Shown here: positions 37,445 through 47,938 of the stretch, piece after piece
Position numbering within the stretch: the first letter of the stretch is position 1
How the letters are laid out: every line of letters starts with the position of its first letter
Origin: Antilocapra americana
Taxonomy: Eukaryota; Chordata; Mammalia; Artiodactyla; Antilocapridae
Assembly: GCA_007570785.1 (NCBI GenBank)
Contig: ML660203.1
Location: forward strand, 5,958,793 to 6,022,792
DNA: 64,000 nucleotides
Reading direction: 5' to 3'
Made by a program: the position numbers and the translations under genes
The notes under the pieces: model-generated
The model's database searches: none
What the model was told of the DNA's origin: nothing
The model's input: the letters and a program-made list of their open reading frames with translations, nothing else

Positions 37445-38971
37445 ACCTCTACTCTCTAGGTGAGTCCACCAGGAAAGGCTCAGGCCTTGGACTCCCAGGA
37501 GGGACTGAAGTCCAGATCTGGCTCCCACTGGCCAAGCAGATCTCCATGTCTGCTCTTGGCCCTGCTCCCTGCACTGACAGGTGTATATGTCTTCTTTGGC
37601 CACACTCATCTTCCTCCCGACAACCCAGGCAACTTCTCTGGGACAGGGAGTCAGGGGAGGCACAGTGCAGGCATAGAGTAGGTACTTAGGAGAACTTGCA
37701 CATTTCCCAAAAGTCTAGGTGACCTTCAAGGTCTAGGCCCTATGTCCTGGGCTTTCCAGCCCCAAGAGCACATAGTTCTTCCTCCAAGGATGTCTTAGCC
37801 TAGCACAGCTGATAAGGGCTCTTGGGACATTGTTTCTTAACCTGGGTTGTATGAACTCTCACCCAGAACTGATGGATTTTATGTTGTGTTATTTTACATC
37901 TAAACAATCTACCAGCAGATTCTAGATCCCCGGGATGACCAAATAATGCTTTAACTGTCATAGGCTTTATGACAAAAGAACAGAGGAAGACCAAATGCTG
38001 AAGCATACAGAACCATATTCCCCGTGCAAGTGGCGATTTAATTTCAGCAAGGCATCATCCATCACGTGAAATTAATCGTGTCATTTTGAAATTTCTGATT
38101 TTGTAGCTTTGTTCATGTCATGCGGTACACTGTGCTTGCTTTTCCAATTGTATAAAGCTAAAAGGATAAGGATTTATACCCAGCTTTATATTTGTGCATA
38201 TTTCAGTAAAATCATAATAAAGATAATTTGTCAACTGTTGGGGAGGGGCTGTGATTTTTTTTTTCCCTTTAAAAGCGGCTCACATATTAGTCAAGTATGA
38301 GAAGCATGCGTTTAATTCATTCTGACCAAGTAGAAAATAGGCTTCACACATTGATGCCCCCCCACCACAACCCCTGCCACCTGCACGGGTCCTCATCCTC
38401 GGCTCGGCTCCCTCACTGCTGCCTTCGAGGGGAAATATGACAGCATAATGAACAGTGGTACGACGTGCTATAAAAAGGCAATTAAGGGAACTATTGGACT
38501 GGGACAAGCTAGCGTGACCTGGTTAATAGCTCTGAGCAGAGCTGGGCCATGGGGACGGGGAGAGGGAGGGGAGGGGGAGAAGGGGCTTGCTGTTTTACCA
38601 TGAGGGGCTGAGCTGATCTGCTGCCCACTGCCTGCCAGGTACTGAGGGAACCCATGACGAACAGGTCCAGAGACAGCCTGAGGGGTCGTTTGGCTCAGAG
38701 CTCAGCTCCAGAGTCCACTCTGCTGCTCCTGGCTGAGTGACCCGGGCAGGTGACTCAGGGCCCCTTAGTTTCAGTTTACTCATCTGTTAAATGGGAATAA
38801 AAATGATTGTCCTAGAAGGATGTCCTGGCAATGAGAGCAAGGAGTGGAACTTGCTTAAAAATTCCTTGTTTAACTGGTCAGCATTGCATACAGAGTCCAG
38901 AGGAAGATGTGCAAGAGGCTTTTGCTTTGTGTTCAAGTAGGATCTTCAATACAACACGGTGTGCATGTGCA

Positions 38972-39025
<54 letters not shown>

Positions 39026-39440
39026 CTGATCAGTTCACCCAGGCTCTCTACTCTCCACAGGATGTAAGTTCTTGATTCTATCTCCTGGAGTCACAACACA
39101 GTCGTCCATCAGGAGGTCACTCCTCATCCTCTTTAGACCTTTCTCATCTTCTCAGCCCCAAAGTCCCTGTTCTCCCCACACACCCCTTTAGGATGGAGAC
39201 AGAAACACTTCCTGCCCCTCCAAGTACCTGTTTCACCCTGCTTCACAGTGTTGGTGGAAGGATGAACAAGACAGCACATGAAAAGTAGATAGCGAAGCAC
39301 CTGGCACATAGTATGTGCTCAATAAAAGCGAGCTATTCTCATAAATCAACTATATTTAAATAAAATTTTTTTAAAAAGCTTATCCAAGAAATGTGAGCTA
39401 TTCTTGTGGTCACAGTGGGCAAAACTCTAGGTTTATATTT
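37445..39440. other. Repeat-poor block with candidate regulatory DNA and a (GT)n run
   Basis: The 38,040-38,540 stretch is unique and contains AATTAATC, GCAATTAAGG and a TATA-like CTATAAAAAGG. A MIR scrap lies at about 38,720-38,815 and another at about 39,240-39,335. No gene is recognised. Confidence 0.5.
38976..39024 (+). repeat. (GT)n microsatellite
   Basis: About 24 uninterrupted GT units after an imperfect TGCATGTGC lead. Confidence 0.95.
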
Positions 39441-39447
39441 AAAACAT

Positions 39448-39710
39448 TGTACAGTGCCTGACAGAGTGAAAGTTGCTCAGTTGTGTCCGACTCTTGTGAC
39501 CCCATGGACTATACAGATCATGGAATTCTCCAGGCCAGAATACTGGAGTGGGTAGCCATTTCCTTCTCCATGAGATCTTCCCAACCCAGGAATCGAACCT
39601 GGGTCTCCTGCATTGCAGGTGGATTCTCTAACAACTGAGCTATCAGGGAAGCCTCTGACACATAGTAGGTGCTGAAAAAACGTTGGTTGACTGAATTAAT
39701 GAATGAAACC
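39448..39710 (+). repeat. L2/MIR-type 3' end, split by a Bov SINE
   Basis: GTACAGTGCCTGACA before, and CTGACACATAGTAGGTGCTG after, the SINE at 39464-39654. CTGACA is repeated at the junctions. Confidence 0.65.
39464..39654 (-). mobile_element. Bov-tA SINE
   Basis: On the plus strand TTGCTCAGTTGTGTCCGACT, then GAGCTATCAGGGAAGCC. Confidence 0.9.
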
Positions 39711-39719
39711 CTACTTGGT

Positions 39720-40575
39720 CCCATTATATACAATCTATGATTGGACACTAACCCCTCTCTGAGCCTCAGTTACCCGTTAGTCAAAGAGGGATCCTGCCCT
39801 CTAGTCAGAGAGATGCCTTGCAGATTGTCAAGTCCTGCCCACTGCAGGAACTGGTTCTATTCACTTCCATACCCACCCCGGCTCCTTTATGCTTGGCACC
39901 TGGATTTCTGAGAGCCTGGGGGCTCAGCCCCCCAGCACATGCATTTATCCTAAAATAGGAAACTAACACACATTTTGGTCTGCATGGTCCCCCTCCCCCT
40001 CCTCACAGCTTCAGATGGAAGTGGGACTGAGAGCCAGCCAGCGACAAAAGAGCAATCAAGAGTCATTATGGCTTATTTAGGGTGGGTTTAGTGATTGGCT
40101 GAGAAGCTCAGCTCGCTCCTCACTCAAGAGGAAGAAGGTCTGAGCAAGGCAGCTGGAAACCAGCCCCTCAGCTACTTCTTTCCAGCACCCAGCCCCAAGG
40201 TGGGCTGTGAGAGATAGGAGGGTCCCTGAAGGACACCTTGTCCTTTAGGTAGGCAGTGACCACCCCCACCCCACCCCCGCAAGCCTATGCTCTAGCATCT
40301 CCTGCACTGAAGACCGTACCTGTGGGCGTGATGCTGACCCGGCAGAGTTCTAAAGCCAAGTCTGGCCCTCCATCCTCCAAACACATTTACTATGAAGTCC
40401 AAACTCCCTCCCTTGCACTCACAGCCAAGAAGACCCTGTGTGTCCTGACCCCAGCCAGCCTTAGCAGCTTCCTGTCCAGCAGTAAAACCGGATCTCTGTC
40501 CAGGGAGTAGCCTGCTTCCCACCCCACCCCCACTTTTCCTCTCATTTCTGTGGTTCAGAACCCACACTGAAGGGC
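39720..40575. other. Unique intergenic stretch
   Basis: No repeat or gene recognised. The short open frames have no family resemblance. Confidence 0.5.
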
Positions 40576-40783
40576 AGGTAGTGCATGCTAAGTCGCTTCA
40601 GTCACGTCTGACTCTGTGCAACCCTATGGACCGTAGCCTGCCAGGCTCCTCTGTCCATGGGATTCTCCAGCAAGAATACTGGAGTGGGTTGCCATTTCCT
40701 CCTCCTGGGGAATGAACCCATTTCTCTTATGTTTCCTGTATTGACAGGCAAGTTCTTTACCATTAGCCACACCTGGGAAGCCC
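40576..40783 (-). mobile_element. Bov-tA SINE
   Basis: On the plus strand GCTAAGTCGCTTCAGTCACG, then CCACACCTGGGAAGCCC. Confidence 0.9.
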
Positions 40784-40865
40784 AGAAAGCAGGCAGGCCA
40801 CCTGCAAATCCAATCTTCACTTTGTAGGTATGGCCAGGAGATTCACTTCACCTAACAGAACCTCA

Positions 40866-41131
40866 CAGAGAAAGCAATGGCACCTCACTCCAGTACTCTT
40901 GCCTGGAAAATCCCATGATTTTCCATGGGCTGCAGTCCATGGGGTCGCTAGGTCGGACACGACTGAGCGACTTCACTTTCACTTTTCACTCTCATGCACT
41001 GGAGAAGGAAATGGCAACCCATTCCAGTATTCTTGCCTGGAGAATCCCAGGGATGGCGGAGCCTGGTGGGCTGCCGTCTATGGGGTCGCACAGAGTTGGA
41101 CGCGACTGAAGCGACTTAGCAGCAGCAGCAA
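40866..41131 (+). mobile_element. BOVA2 SINE
   Basis: Two Bov-A units in tandem (CACTCCAGTACTCTTGCCTG and CATTCCAGTATTCTTGCCTG), ending GACTTAGCAGCAGCAGCAAC. Confidence 0.9.
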
Positions 41132-42684
41132 CAGAACCTCAGCATCTTCATCTGTCGATAACCAGGTCCTCCTCCCAGGGTGGCAGAGAGAGATTACATT
41201 AAAGGAGATGAAGCATCTAAAATGTCTCATATGTATTACTCCCTTCAAGAATATTAGCTTGTATTATTTACTATGCTTTCTTAGGTCACTGCTTAGATGT
41301 CGCCTCCTCCAGGAAGCCCTCTTCAATTGATTCCCCAAGTCTGGGGCTTGCCCCTCTGAAGTATTCTGACCACCCTCTGTACTTTGACCTGGCCTGTTGC
41401 AGGTACAGAGAGGTGTGGCCTGTGTCTCACTCATCCTTATATCTTGGAGCTCAGCACAGTCTGCCATGGAGGAGGCTCTTCTAGGGGCCTCCCGACAAAC
41501 CACTGTCCTGATAGCCATGACCAAGTGGGTATGCCCAGCATCCCTGGCCCCCAGGCCCTGAGCCAGGAAGAGGTGAGGCTGTGTCTCAGGCTGCCCCGTC
41601 TATACTTCAGCAGGACCTGTCTCTTCATCCCAGCCCCTGGACCCCTGCTGGAATGCCTTTCACTCTCCTCCTAGTCTCGCAACCCTGTCTTGTCCAAGGG
41701 ACTTGCTAAGACCACCGGGCTCAAAACAGTACGTAGAAAATAGAATTTGCCCTTCTGTACCACACAGACACATTGCCTTTTAGGGTGTGTATTTGAGCTG
41801 GGTCTGTGCTCTCTTAATGATAGTAATAGCAACTGATTTTCAACTGTGTATTGTTCTGAATAAAGAAAATTAATCATTAAAAATAATAGTGGCTACCACT
41901 TACTGAGGCCTGCCTTTTTCCATCTAATGTGCTAAATGCATTATCTCATTAAATGTAGTTTCTCATTTATCCTCAGTCTCAGCCACTAGTTTAGTCTAAA
42001 CAGGCATTCCTGGGAGGATGCTGGGGCCTCAGGTAATTCTGGGAGAACAGGAAACAGTATGGCCTCAGGGGAGCTGGGACCAGGGACCCCCTCTCTTCCT
42101 TACTTCTGTTTCCTTAACGTGTCACCTTTTTTTTCTTCCTTGTCAAGGGAACACAACTGCCAACAGCTCCCAAACCTCTCATGTCATAGCTGTCCCCACC
42201 AGAGGTAGACCAGCTGTCTGGCAGCTCAAGTGTCTGCCTGGTTTGTAGGGTTGTCACTAGGTTTAAATAAAATCATGTGCATTAAAGCCCCATACCTTGT
42301 AGTAAATACTCAGGAAATGGTGACTGTGATTAATATTGTTGTTATTATTACCAGCTTTAATCATGTTCAGCCTGAGAGGACGTGACACTCACAGGTGGGG
42401 ATGTGAGGCTGGATCCCATAGGTGATCCATCCTTGGAACAGACCTTGTTCTGAAAAGGGCATTTGTTCACACCAGAGACCATGCCCCAGTCCCAGCCTGT
42501 CACCGCCGCCAGGGGGATGACTTCACGGCAGGGGCTTTAGGGCAGGGCTCAAAGGATGGGGCTCTCCACAAGCCTGCTGGAGGCCTCCCTCTGGCCCTGA
42601 TCTTGGCAGCTGCAGACCAAGACAGGGGTTGTTCTCTTAGGGACTCACAGCCTGGGCTACTCCATCTGTTAAATGAAGGTCACT
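41132..42684. other. Intergenic stretch with a MIR scrap
   Basis: A reverse MIR piece at about 41,890-42,000 (GCATTATCTCATTAAATGTA). Otherwise unassigned. Confidence 0.5.
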
Positions 42685-42685
42685 A

Positions 42686-42880
42686 AGGGACTTCCCTAGT
42701 GCTTAGCATGGCTAAGGCTCCATGCTCCCATTGCAAGGGATCTGGGTTTGATCCCTGGTTGGGGAACTAGATCTCATTAGCCACCACTAAGAGACTGCAT
42801 GTTGCAATGAAAAATCCCTCATGCCTCAACTAAGACCTGGTACAGCCAGATAAATAAATAACTGCTAAAGAAAAAAAAGA
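42686..42880 (+). mobile_element. CHR-type SINE
   Basis: GGGACTTCCCTAGTGCTTAG, then GGTTTGATCCCTGGTTGGGG, then AGATAAATAAATAACTG. Confidence 0.85.
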
Positions 42881-44477
42881 AGGTCACTGAAAGGTGAGGA
42901 GCCTCCTCCATGCAGAGATGTAAAAGTCAAATGAATGTGGTCAACAAAGGGCCTCCTGTAGAGGATGTCCCTCCATGTCAGAAATTCACAGGCCATGGGC
43001 CTTCTTGAGGCAGGAGATCCTCTCTGCAGGGTCTCCAAGTCTAGATTTCTGTAGACAAAGAGAGATCCTTGTGCCTGAAGAGCACCCAAGGCCCTCAGAG
43101 TGGGGCCAGTCACCCCCAGCCTTTGACCTTCTCCCTCTGACTCCTGAGTCAATGCTGCTCTCGGGTGCAGATGCTACAGGTCATTCCCTATCCCATTGCC
43201 GCCCTCCTATCCCTGCCACCCCCCACATCCCACCCTTGCTCTGTTCTCCCAGCTGGGCCTTCCATGTTCTATGCTGGGTAAAAGCATTGGTATGACCTCC
43301 ACACTGGGCTGCTCTTAGTAACCCTGACATCAGGGGGGTGCTCCTTGCCCCTGGAGATCAGAGAGGGTGCCTGCCTGAGTCCATGGCTTGTTGGCGGAAG
43401 TCTCTCTCCAAAATATTGGATCTTTCAATGTTTCTTGGCAGGTGGGTGTTGGGTGGAGGGGTGAGGAAGGCAGGGACGGTGTAGTTTCCTTCTTTTTGTT
43501 CCTTGGCCTCTTGTAATCAGGCCCTCCCCCTCTTCTCCTTTCTGCCCCTTCTCTAAGATAGCCTCTGATTCCCCCCAAGAATTCTTTCCTGCCATCTGTC
43601 CCACTGCCATCGTGGAGGATGCAGAGGCTACGACAAGAGAGATGTGGAATTTAGGGAAATGATTCTGGAAAGCTCAGGGCTCCAGGGAATTCACCTAATG
43701 CTTTCTGGTCCAAGATCAATAGGTTAGGGTATGTCCAAGCCCTTAATTAAGCTGAGTCCCTGAGAAGATGAGTTGTAACTAGGTATTAACTAAGCATTCT
43801 TTTCTCTCCAAACAAGAGGGCCACTCTCACTTAGCCTTTTCTTGGAGCAGATGTTTTCTTTTTTGTTGTTTTGTTTTCCTTTCTTAGTTTAGCTTTTGTT
43901 AACATGGTCGAGAAAAAATACATAAAATGTATACGGTCAAAAGTCTCTTCTAATGCCTGTTTCCCATCCAACCACCTTCTAATTCTTCCCAACTACTGTT
44001 ACTGGTTTCTTTCCATTTGCCTACGCAACAAATGGAAATATACAAACAAGTACAAATATATTTTCTTATTGTCCTTTTCCTTTTTTAGTCACACAAGAGG
44101 TAGTGCATTCTATACCCTGTTATGCATTTTGGGGTTATTATTATTTTTTTGCCTAATTTATCTTTGGAGATCTTTCACATCAGAATAGAGAAGCTACTTA
44201 ACATTCTGAAGGAGCTAAAAATAGCATTCTCTAATTATTTTTCCTTCTTTCTTTTCTTTATATTCTATAGCTTTCCCCAAATAGATATGTCATTTTCATT
44301 CATCCATTTATTTAGTGCTCACCATCTCCTGCTCTGTTCCGGGGCCCATGCAAGATGCTGGGGCCACAGAAATGAACTAGCCCAGACACCCTCCTCAGGG
44401 CTCAGAGGCTGGGGGGGACAAGTCACCACCAGCAAGCTGTGAGTGGGGGGAGGGGGCAGTCCCTGGCTCACTTTAGT
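42881..44477. other. Intergenic stretch
   Basis: Unique sequence, AT-rich at 43,850-44,280. Reverse L2-like piece at about 44,290-44,400. No gene. Confidence 0.5.
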
Positions 44478-44682
44478 TTGTGTTAACTGCTCAGTCGAGT
44501 CTGACTCTTTGCAACCCCATGGACTATAGCCCACCAGGCTCCTCTGTCCATGGGATTCTCCAGGCAAGAATACTGGAGTGGGTAGCCATTCCCCCCTCTA
44601 GGGATCTTCCCAACTCAGGGATTGAACTTGTGTCTCTTGCATTGCAGGTAGACTCTTTACTGTCTGAGCCACCAGAAAAGCC
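44478..44682 (-). mobile_element. Bov-tA SINE
   Basis: On the plus strand CTCAGTCGAGTCTGACTCTT, then GAGCCACCAGAAAAGCCC. Confidence 0.9.
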
Positions 44683-45174
44683 CTTACTTTAGTTTAGTTA
44701 GTGACTTGTCCTTTGTAGGACAGTGATCTGGACTGGGTCTTTCCCTTTCTTACCTTTATTACACCTTGCCCACACATCCATCAGTATGCTTTTATGGAGG
44801 GCTGAGGGAGTCAATTTTCCCTATTCTGGGGCAGGGATTTTTCAACTAGGTTAGGAGGGAAGATTTCTAAGAATCTCTAGCAAGAGTGTGTGTGTGTCTG
44901 AGTTTTATAAAAACAAATCCATCATCAGAATTTAATGGCTCCTTTGAAAATTCCCATTATATTCTTAATACAGAAAATAATAACCAACTGAGATATTGGC
45001 TTGTGAGGGACATAGAAAACAGGGTATTAAGATTGAGAATATGCCTGACATTGTGTGAATGAAAAATTCATTAGTACCTTGTGGTATTTGCCATGTGTCT
45101 GGGATGCAAATAGTATGTATGTATTATGATCCACTTTATGCCTCTGGTGCTTTTACTATTTTAAAGTTATGATA

Positions 45175-45530
45175 GAACAAGGATATAATAGCAGCTACCT
45201 CCCAAAGTCACATGGCTACCATTCATTGAATGCTTCACATGTAAGACTGTCCTAGCAACCCGGTGAGGTGAGTATGACCATCATCACTGCATTGTAGATG
45301 AAACTGAGGAACAGAGAAGTTCAGTGACTCCCCTGGCCAAATGAATAGTCAGGGACCTGAGTGGGTCTTTACTCCATCCACTACATTATCCCACCCCCTG
45401 AGAGCCCATTTCACTTCTCTGGGCCGCAACTTTTCTCATCTGTAAGATAGGGATAAAAAATTACATAAAAAGACTGATTTGATGATTTAAAGGGATCATG
45501 TTTGTAAAATATGTAGGACACTCCCCAACA
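45175..45530. repeat. Two opposed MIR pieces
   Basis: Reverse MIR at about 45,175-45,400 (GTAGATGAAACTGAGGAACA), then forward MIR (TTTCTCATCTGTAAGATAGG) to about 45,530. Confidence 0.65.
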
Positions 45531-45597
45531 CATTGCTATAGATATAAGCCTTGAGACGAACGACACATCTACTCAGGCTGCTAGGAAGGGCCTACTT

Positions 45598-45887
45598 TTT
45601 TTTTAAATATTTATGTATTTATTTTTGGCTGCACTGGGTCTTCATTGCAGGGCACAGGCTTTCTCTAGTTGCAGCACGCGGGGGCCACTCTTCATTGAGG
45701 TAGTGGGCTTCTCATTGCAGTGGCTTCTCTTGTTGCAGAGCATGAGTTCTAGGCACGTGGGCCCAGTAGTTACTGTTCTAGGGCTTAGTTTCCCTTCATT
45801 GTGTGGGATTTTCCTGGACCAGAGATCGAAGCCATGTGCCCTGCCCTGGCAGGTGGATTCTTATCCACTGGACCACCAGGGAAGTTT
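45598..45887 (-). mobile_element. CHR-type SINE, long form
   Basis: It reads TTATTTTTGGCTGCACTGGG to CCACTGGACCACCAGGGAAG on the plus strand. At about 290 bp this is the longer CHR-2 type. Confidence 0.88.
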
Positions 45888-46411
45888 AGGGAGGGCCCTC
45901 TTCTGAGTGGGACCCTGGGCAGATTGTGTTGCAGCCAAAAGTCAGGGGAAGGTGAGAGATAGGGTGCCAGGGGAAGCTCATTGATTTGATAAACTCCCCT
46001 CTGCATCTTAGCCGCTTCCCTGGCTCCCCTGGAGTGCATCCTCTGCTGAGCAGGGCCAGAGTCCCTCTGGGCAGGAGAGTCTGTTTTGGTCCCATTTCCA
46101 TTACACACTTGGCTGAGCAGAGGCGAACAGGAGCCAGTGGCCCCCAGGCAGTAATTAATTGCCTATTTGCACTCCTGCTGTCACCTAGATGGAGGATACA
46201 GGGCAGCTCCTGCCTGGGCCTGGGCAGGCTGACGGCTGGGAGACGAGTGTCCCTCCTCTTCTGGCCTCTGCTGTCCCCTTTGAATCCATGCCCAGGCCGT
46301 TTGGGAAGGAACCATGGCAGAGGAGAGATGCCTTCTGTCCATTGTGATACACATGTAAATGGAATCTAGAAAGACGGTGCCGACGTTCCTACATACAGGG
46401 CAGTAAAGGAG

Positions 46412-46636
46412 TGTGCTATGTATGCTAAGTCACTTTAGTCATATCCAACTCTTTGCAACCCCATGGACTGCAGCCTGCTGGGCTCCTCTGTCCATGGGAT
46501 TCTCCAGGCAAGAATACTAGAGTGGGTTGCCATGCCCTCCTCCAGGGAATCTTCCTCACCCAGGGATCGAACCCACATCTTTTATGTCTCCTGAATTGGC
46601 AGGCAGGTTCTTTACCACTAGCGCCACCTGGGAAGC
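46412..46636 (-). mobile_element. Bov-tA SINE
   Basis: On the plus strand CTCTTTGCAACCCCATGGAC, then GCGCCACCTGGGAAGC. Confidence 0.9.
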
Positions 46637-46734
46637 TCTGCAGCAAAAGAGTCAGACATGAACAGATTTTTGGACTCAGTGGGAGAAGGAGAGAGTGGGA
46701 TGATTTGGGAGAAGAGCATTGAAACATACACGTT

Positions 46735-46975
46735 ACCATATGTAAAATAGATGGCCAGTGTGAGTTTGGTGTGTGAAGCTGGGCATCCAAAGCCCATTCT
46801 ATGTGACAACCTGGAGGGGTAGGGTGGGGAGGGAGGTGGGAGGGGGTTCAGGAGGGAGGGGACACATGTACTTGTGGCCAATTCATACTGATGCAGGGCA
46901 AAACCACAATATTGCAAAGTAATTATCTTCCAATTTAAATAAATAAAATTTTAAAATATTTAAGAAGAAAGGAAA
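46735..46975 (+). mobile_element. L1_BT 3' end, 5'-truncated
   Basis: GGGAGGTGGGAGGGGGTTCA, then GGACACATGTACTTGTGGCC, then CTTCCAATTTAAATAAATAA and a poly-A. This is the 3' terminus of the ruminant L1. Confidence 0.8.
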
Positions 46976-47441
46976 AGAAAAAAAAAAAAAGCCTTGTGGT
47001 CCTGGTCAGTGGCACTTCCTGGCTTACCAGCACCACCTTGTGACCTGTCTTGGATGCTTTCTCCAAGGTAGTGAGTGTCACTTTGGCCCCTGAGAAGTGG
47101 CTATTGTGAAGGGAAAAGCGTTCAGAACTTAGAGTTTTAGGACCCTGGGTTCTCAACCTGGCTTTTCCAGCCACTGGCTGTGTGATTTTGGATAGGGCAC
47201 TTGCCATCTCTGAGCAACCACTTTCCTCATCCAGGAAAACAGGTAGGGGAGGAGGCAGTCATATACCTGTGGACTTGTGCTTGTTCTACCTCCAGAATCC
47301 ATTCTTTTGGAGAATCATCCGCTCCCCTCCCCATTTGATAATAACCCTTCTCGGTTCCTATGGTATGGTGCCAACCCTGCAGATTCCAGAGATAGAAATT
47401 TGACCCAGTCCTAGCCATCAACATTTTCTTGGGGCTTTTTA

Positions 47442-47690
47442 AAAAATGTTAATTATTATTTATTTATGCGTCTGTGTCAGGTCTTAGTTACAGCACGTGA
47501 GATCGTTGTTGCGGCATGCAGGCTTTTCTCTAGTTGTGGCACACAGGCTCTAGAGCAGGCATGCTCAGTCAAGGCACGTGGGCTTAGTTGCCCCGTGGCG
47601 TGTGATATATTAGTTCACAGACCAGGGATCAAACCCATGTCCCCTGCATTGAAGGTGAATTCATAACCACTGGACCACCAGGGATGCCCC
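47442..47690 (-). mobile_element. CHR-type SINE
   Basis: It reads ATTTATTTATGCGTCTGTGT to CCACTGGACCACCAGGGATG on the plus strand. Confidence 0.85.
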
Positions 47691-47740
47691 TCTGTGGGGA
47701 CTTAGTTTTCAAGCAAGTTTGAGAAAAAAAATACTATTGG

Positions 47741-47938
47741 CGTTCATACTCAGTCATGTCCACTCTTTTATGACCCTATAGACTAGCCCTCCAGGCTCTG
47801 TCCATGGGATTTCCCAGGCAAGAATACTGGAGTGGGTTGCCATTTCTTCCTCCAGGAGATCTCCCTGACCCAGGGATCGAACCCAGGTCTCCTGCATTGG
47901 CAGGTGGGTTCTTCACCATCGTGCCACCTGGGAAGTCC
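47741..47938 (-). mobile_element. Bov-tA SINE
   Basis: On the plus strand ATACTCAGTCATGTCCACTC, then GTGCCACCTGGGAAGTCC. Confidence 0.88.

Noticed and set aside
38831..39067. Frame with a long Cys-Val repeat; similar His-Thr frame at 54257-54532
   Set aside because: These are translations of (GT)n and (CA)n microsatellites.
42503..42523. CTCF-like CCGCCGCCAGGGGGATGA
   Set aside because: The GGC part of the core is broken (GGGGGAT), so the match is weak.
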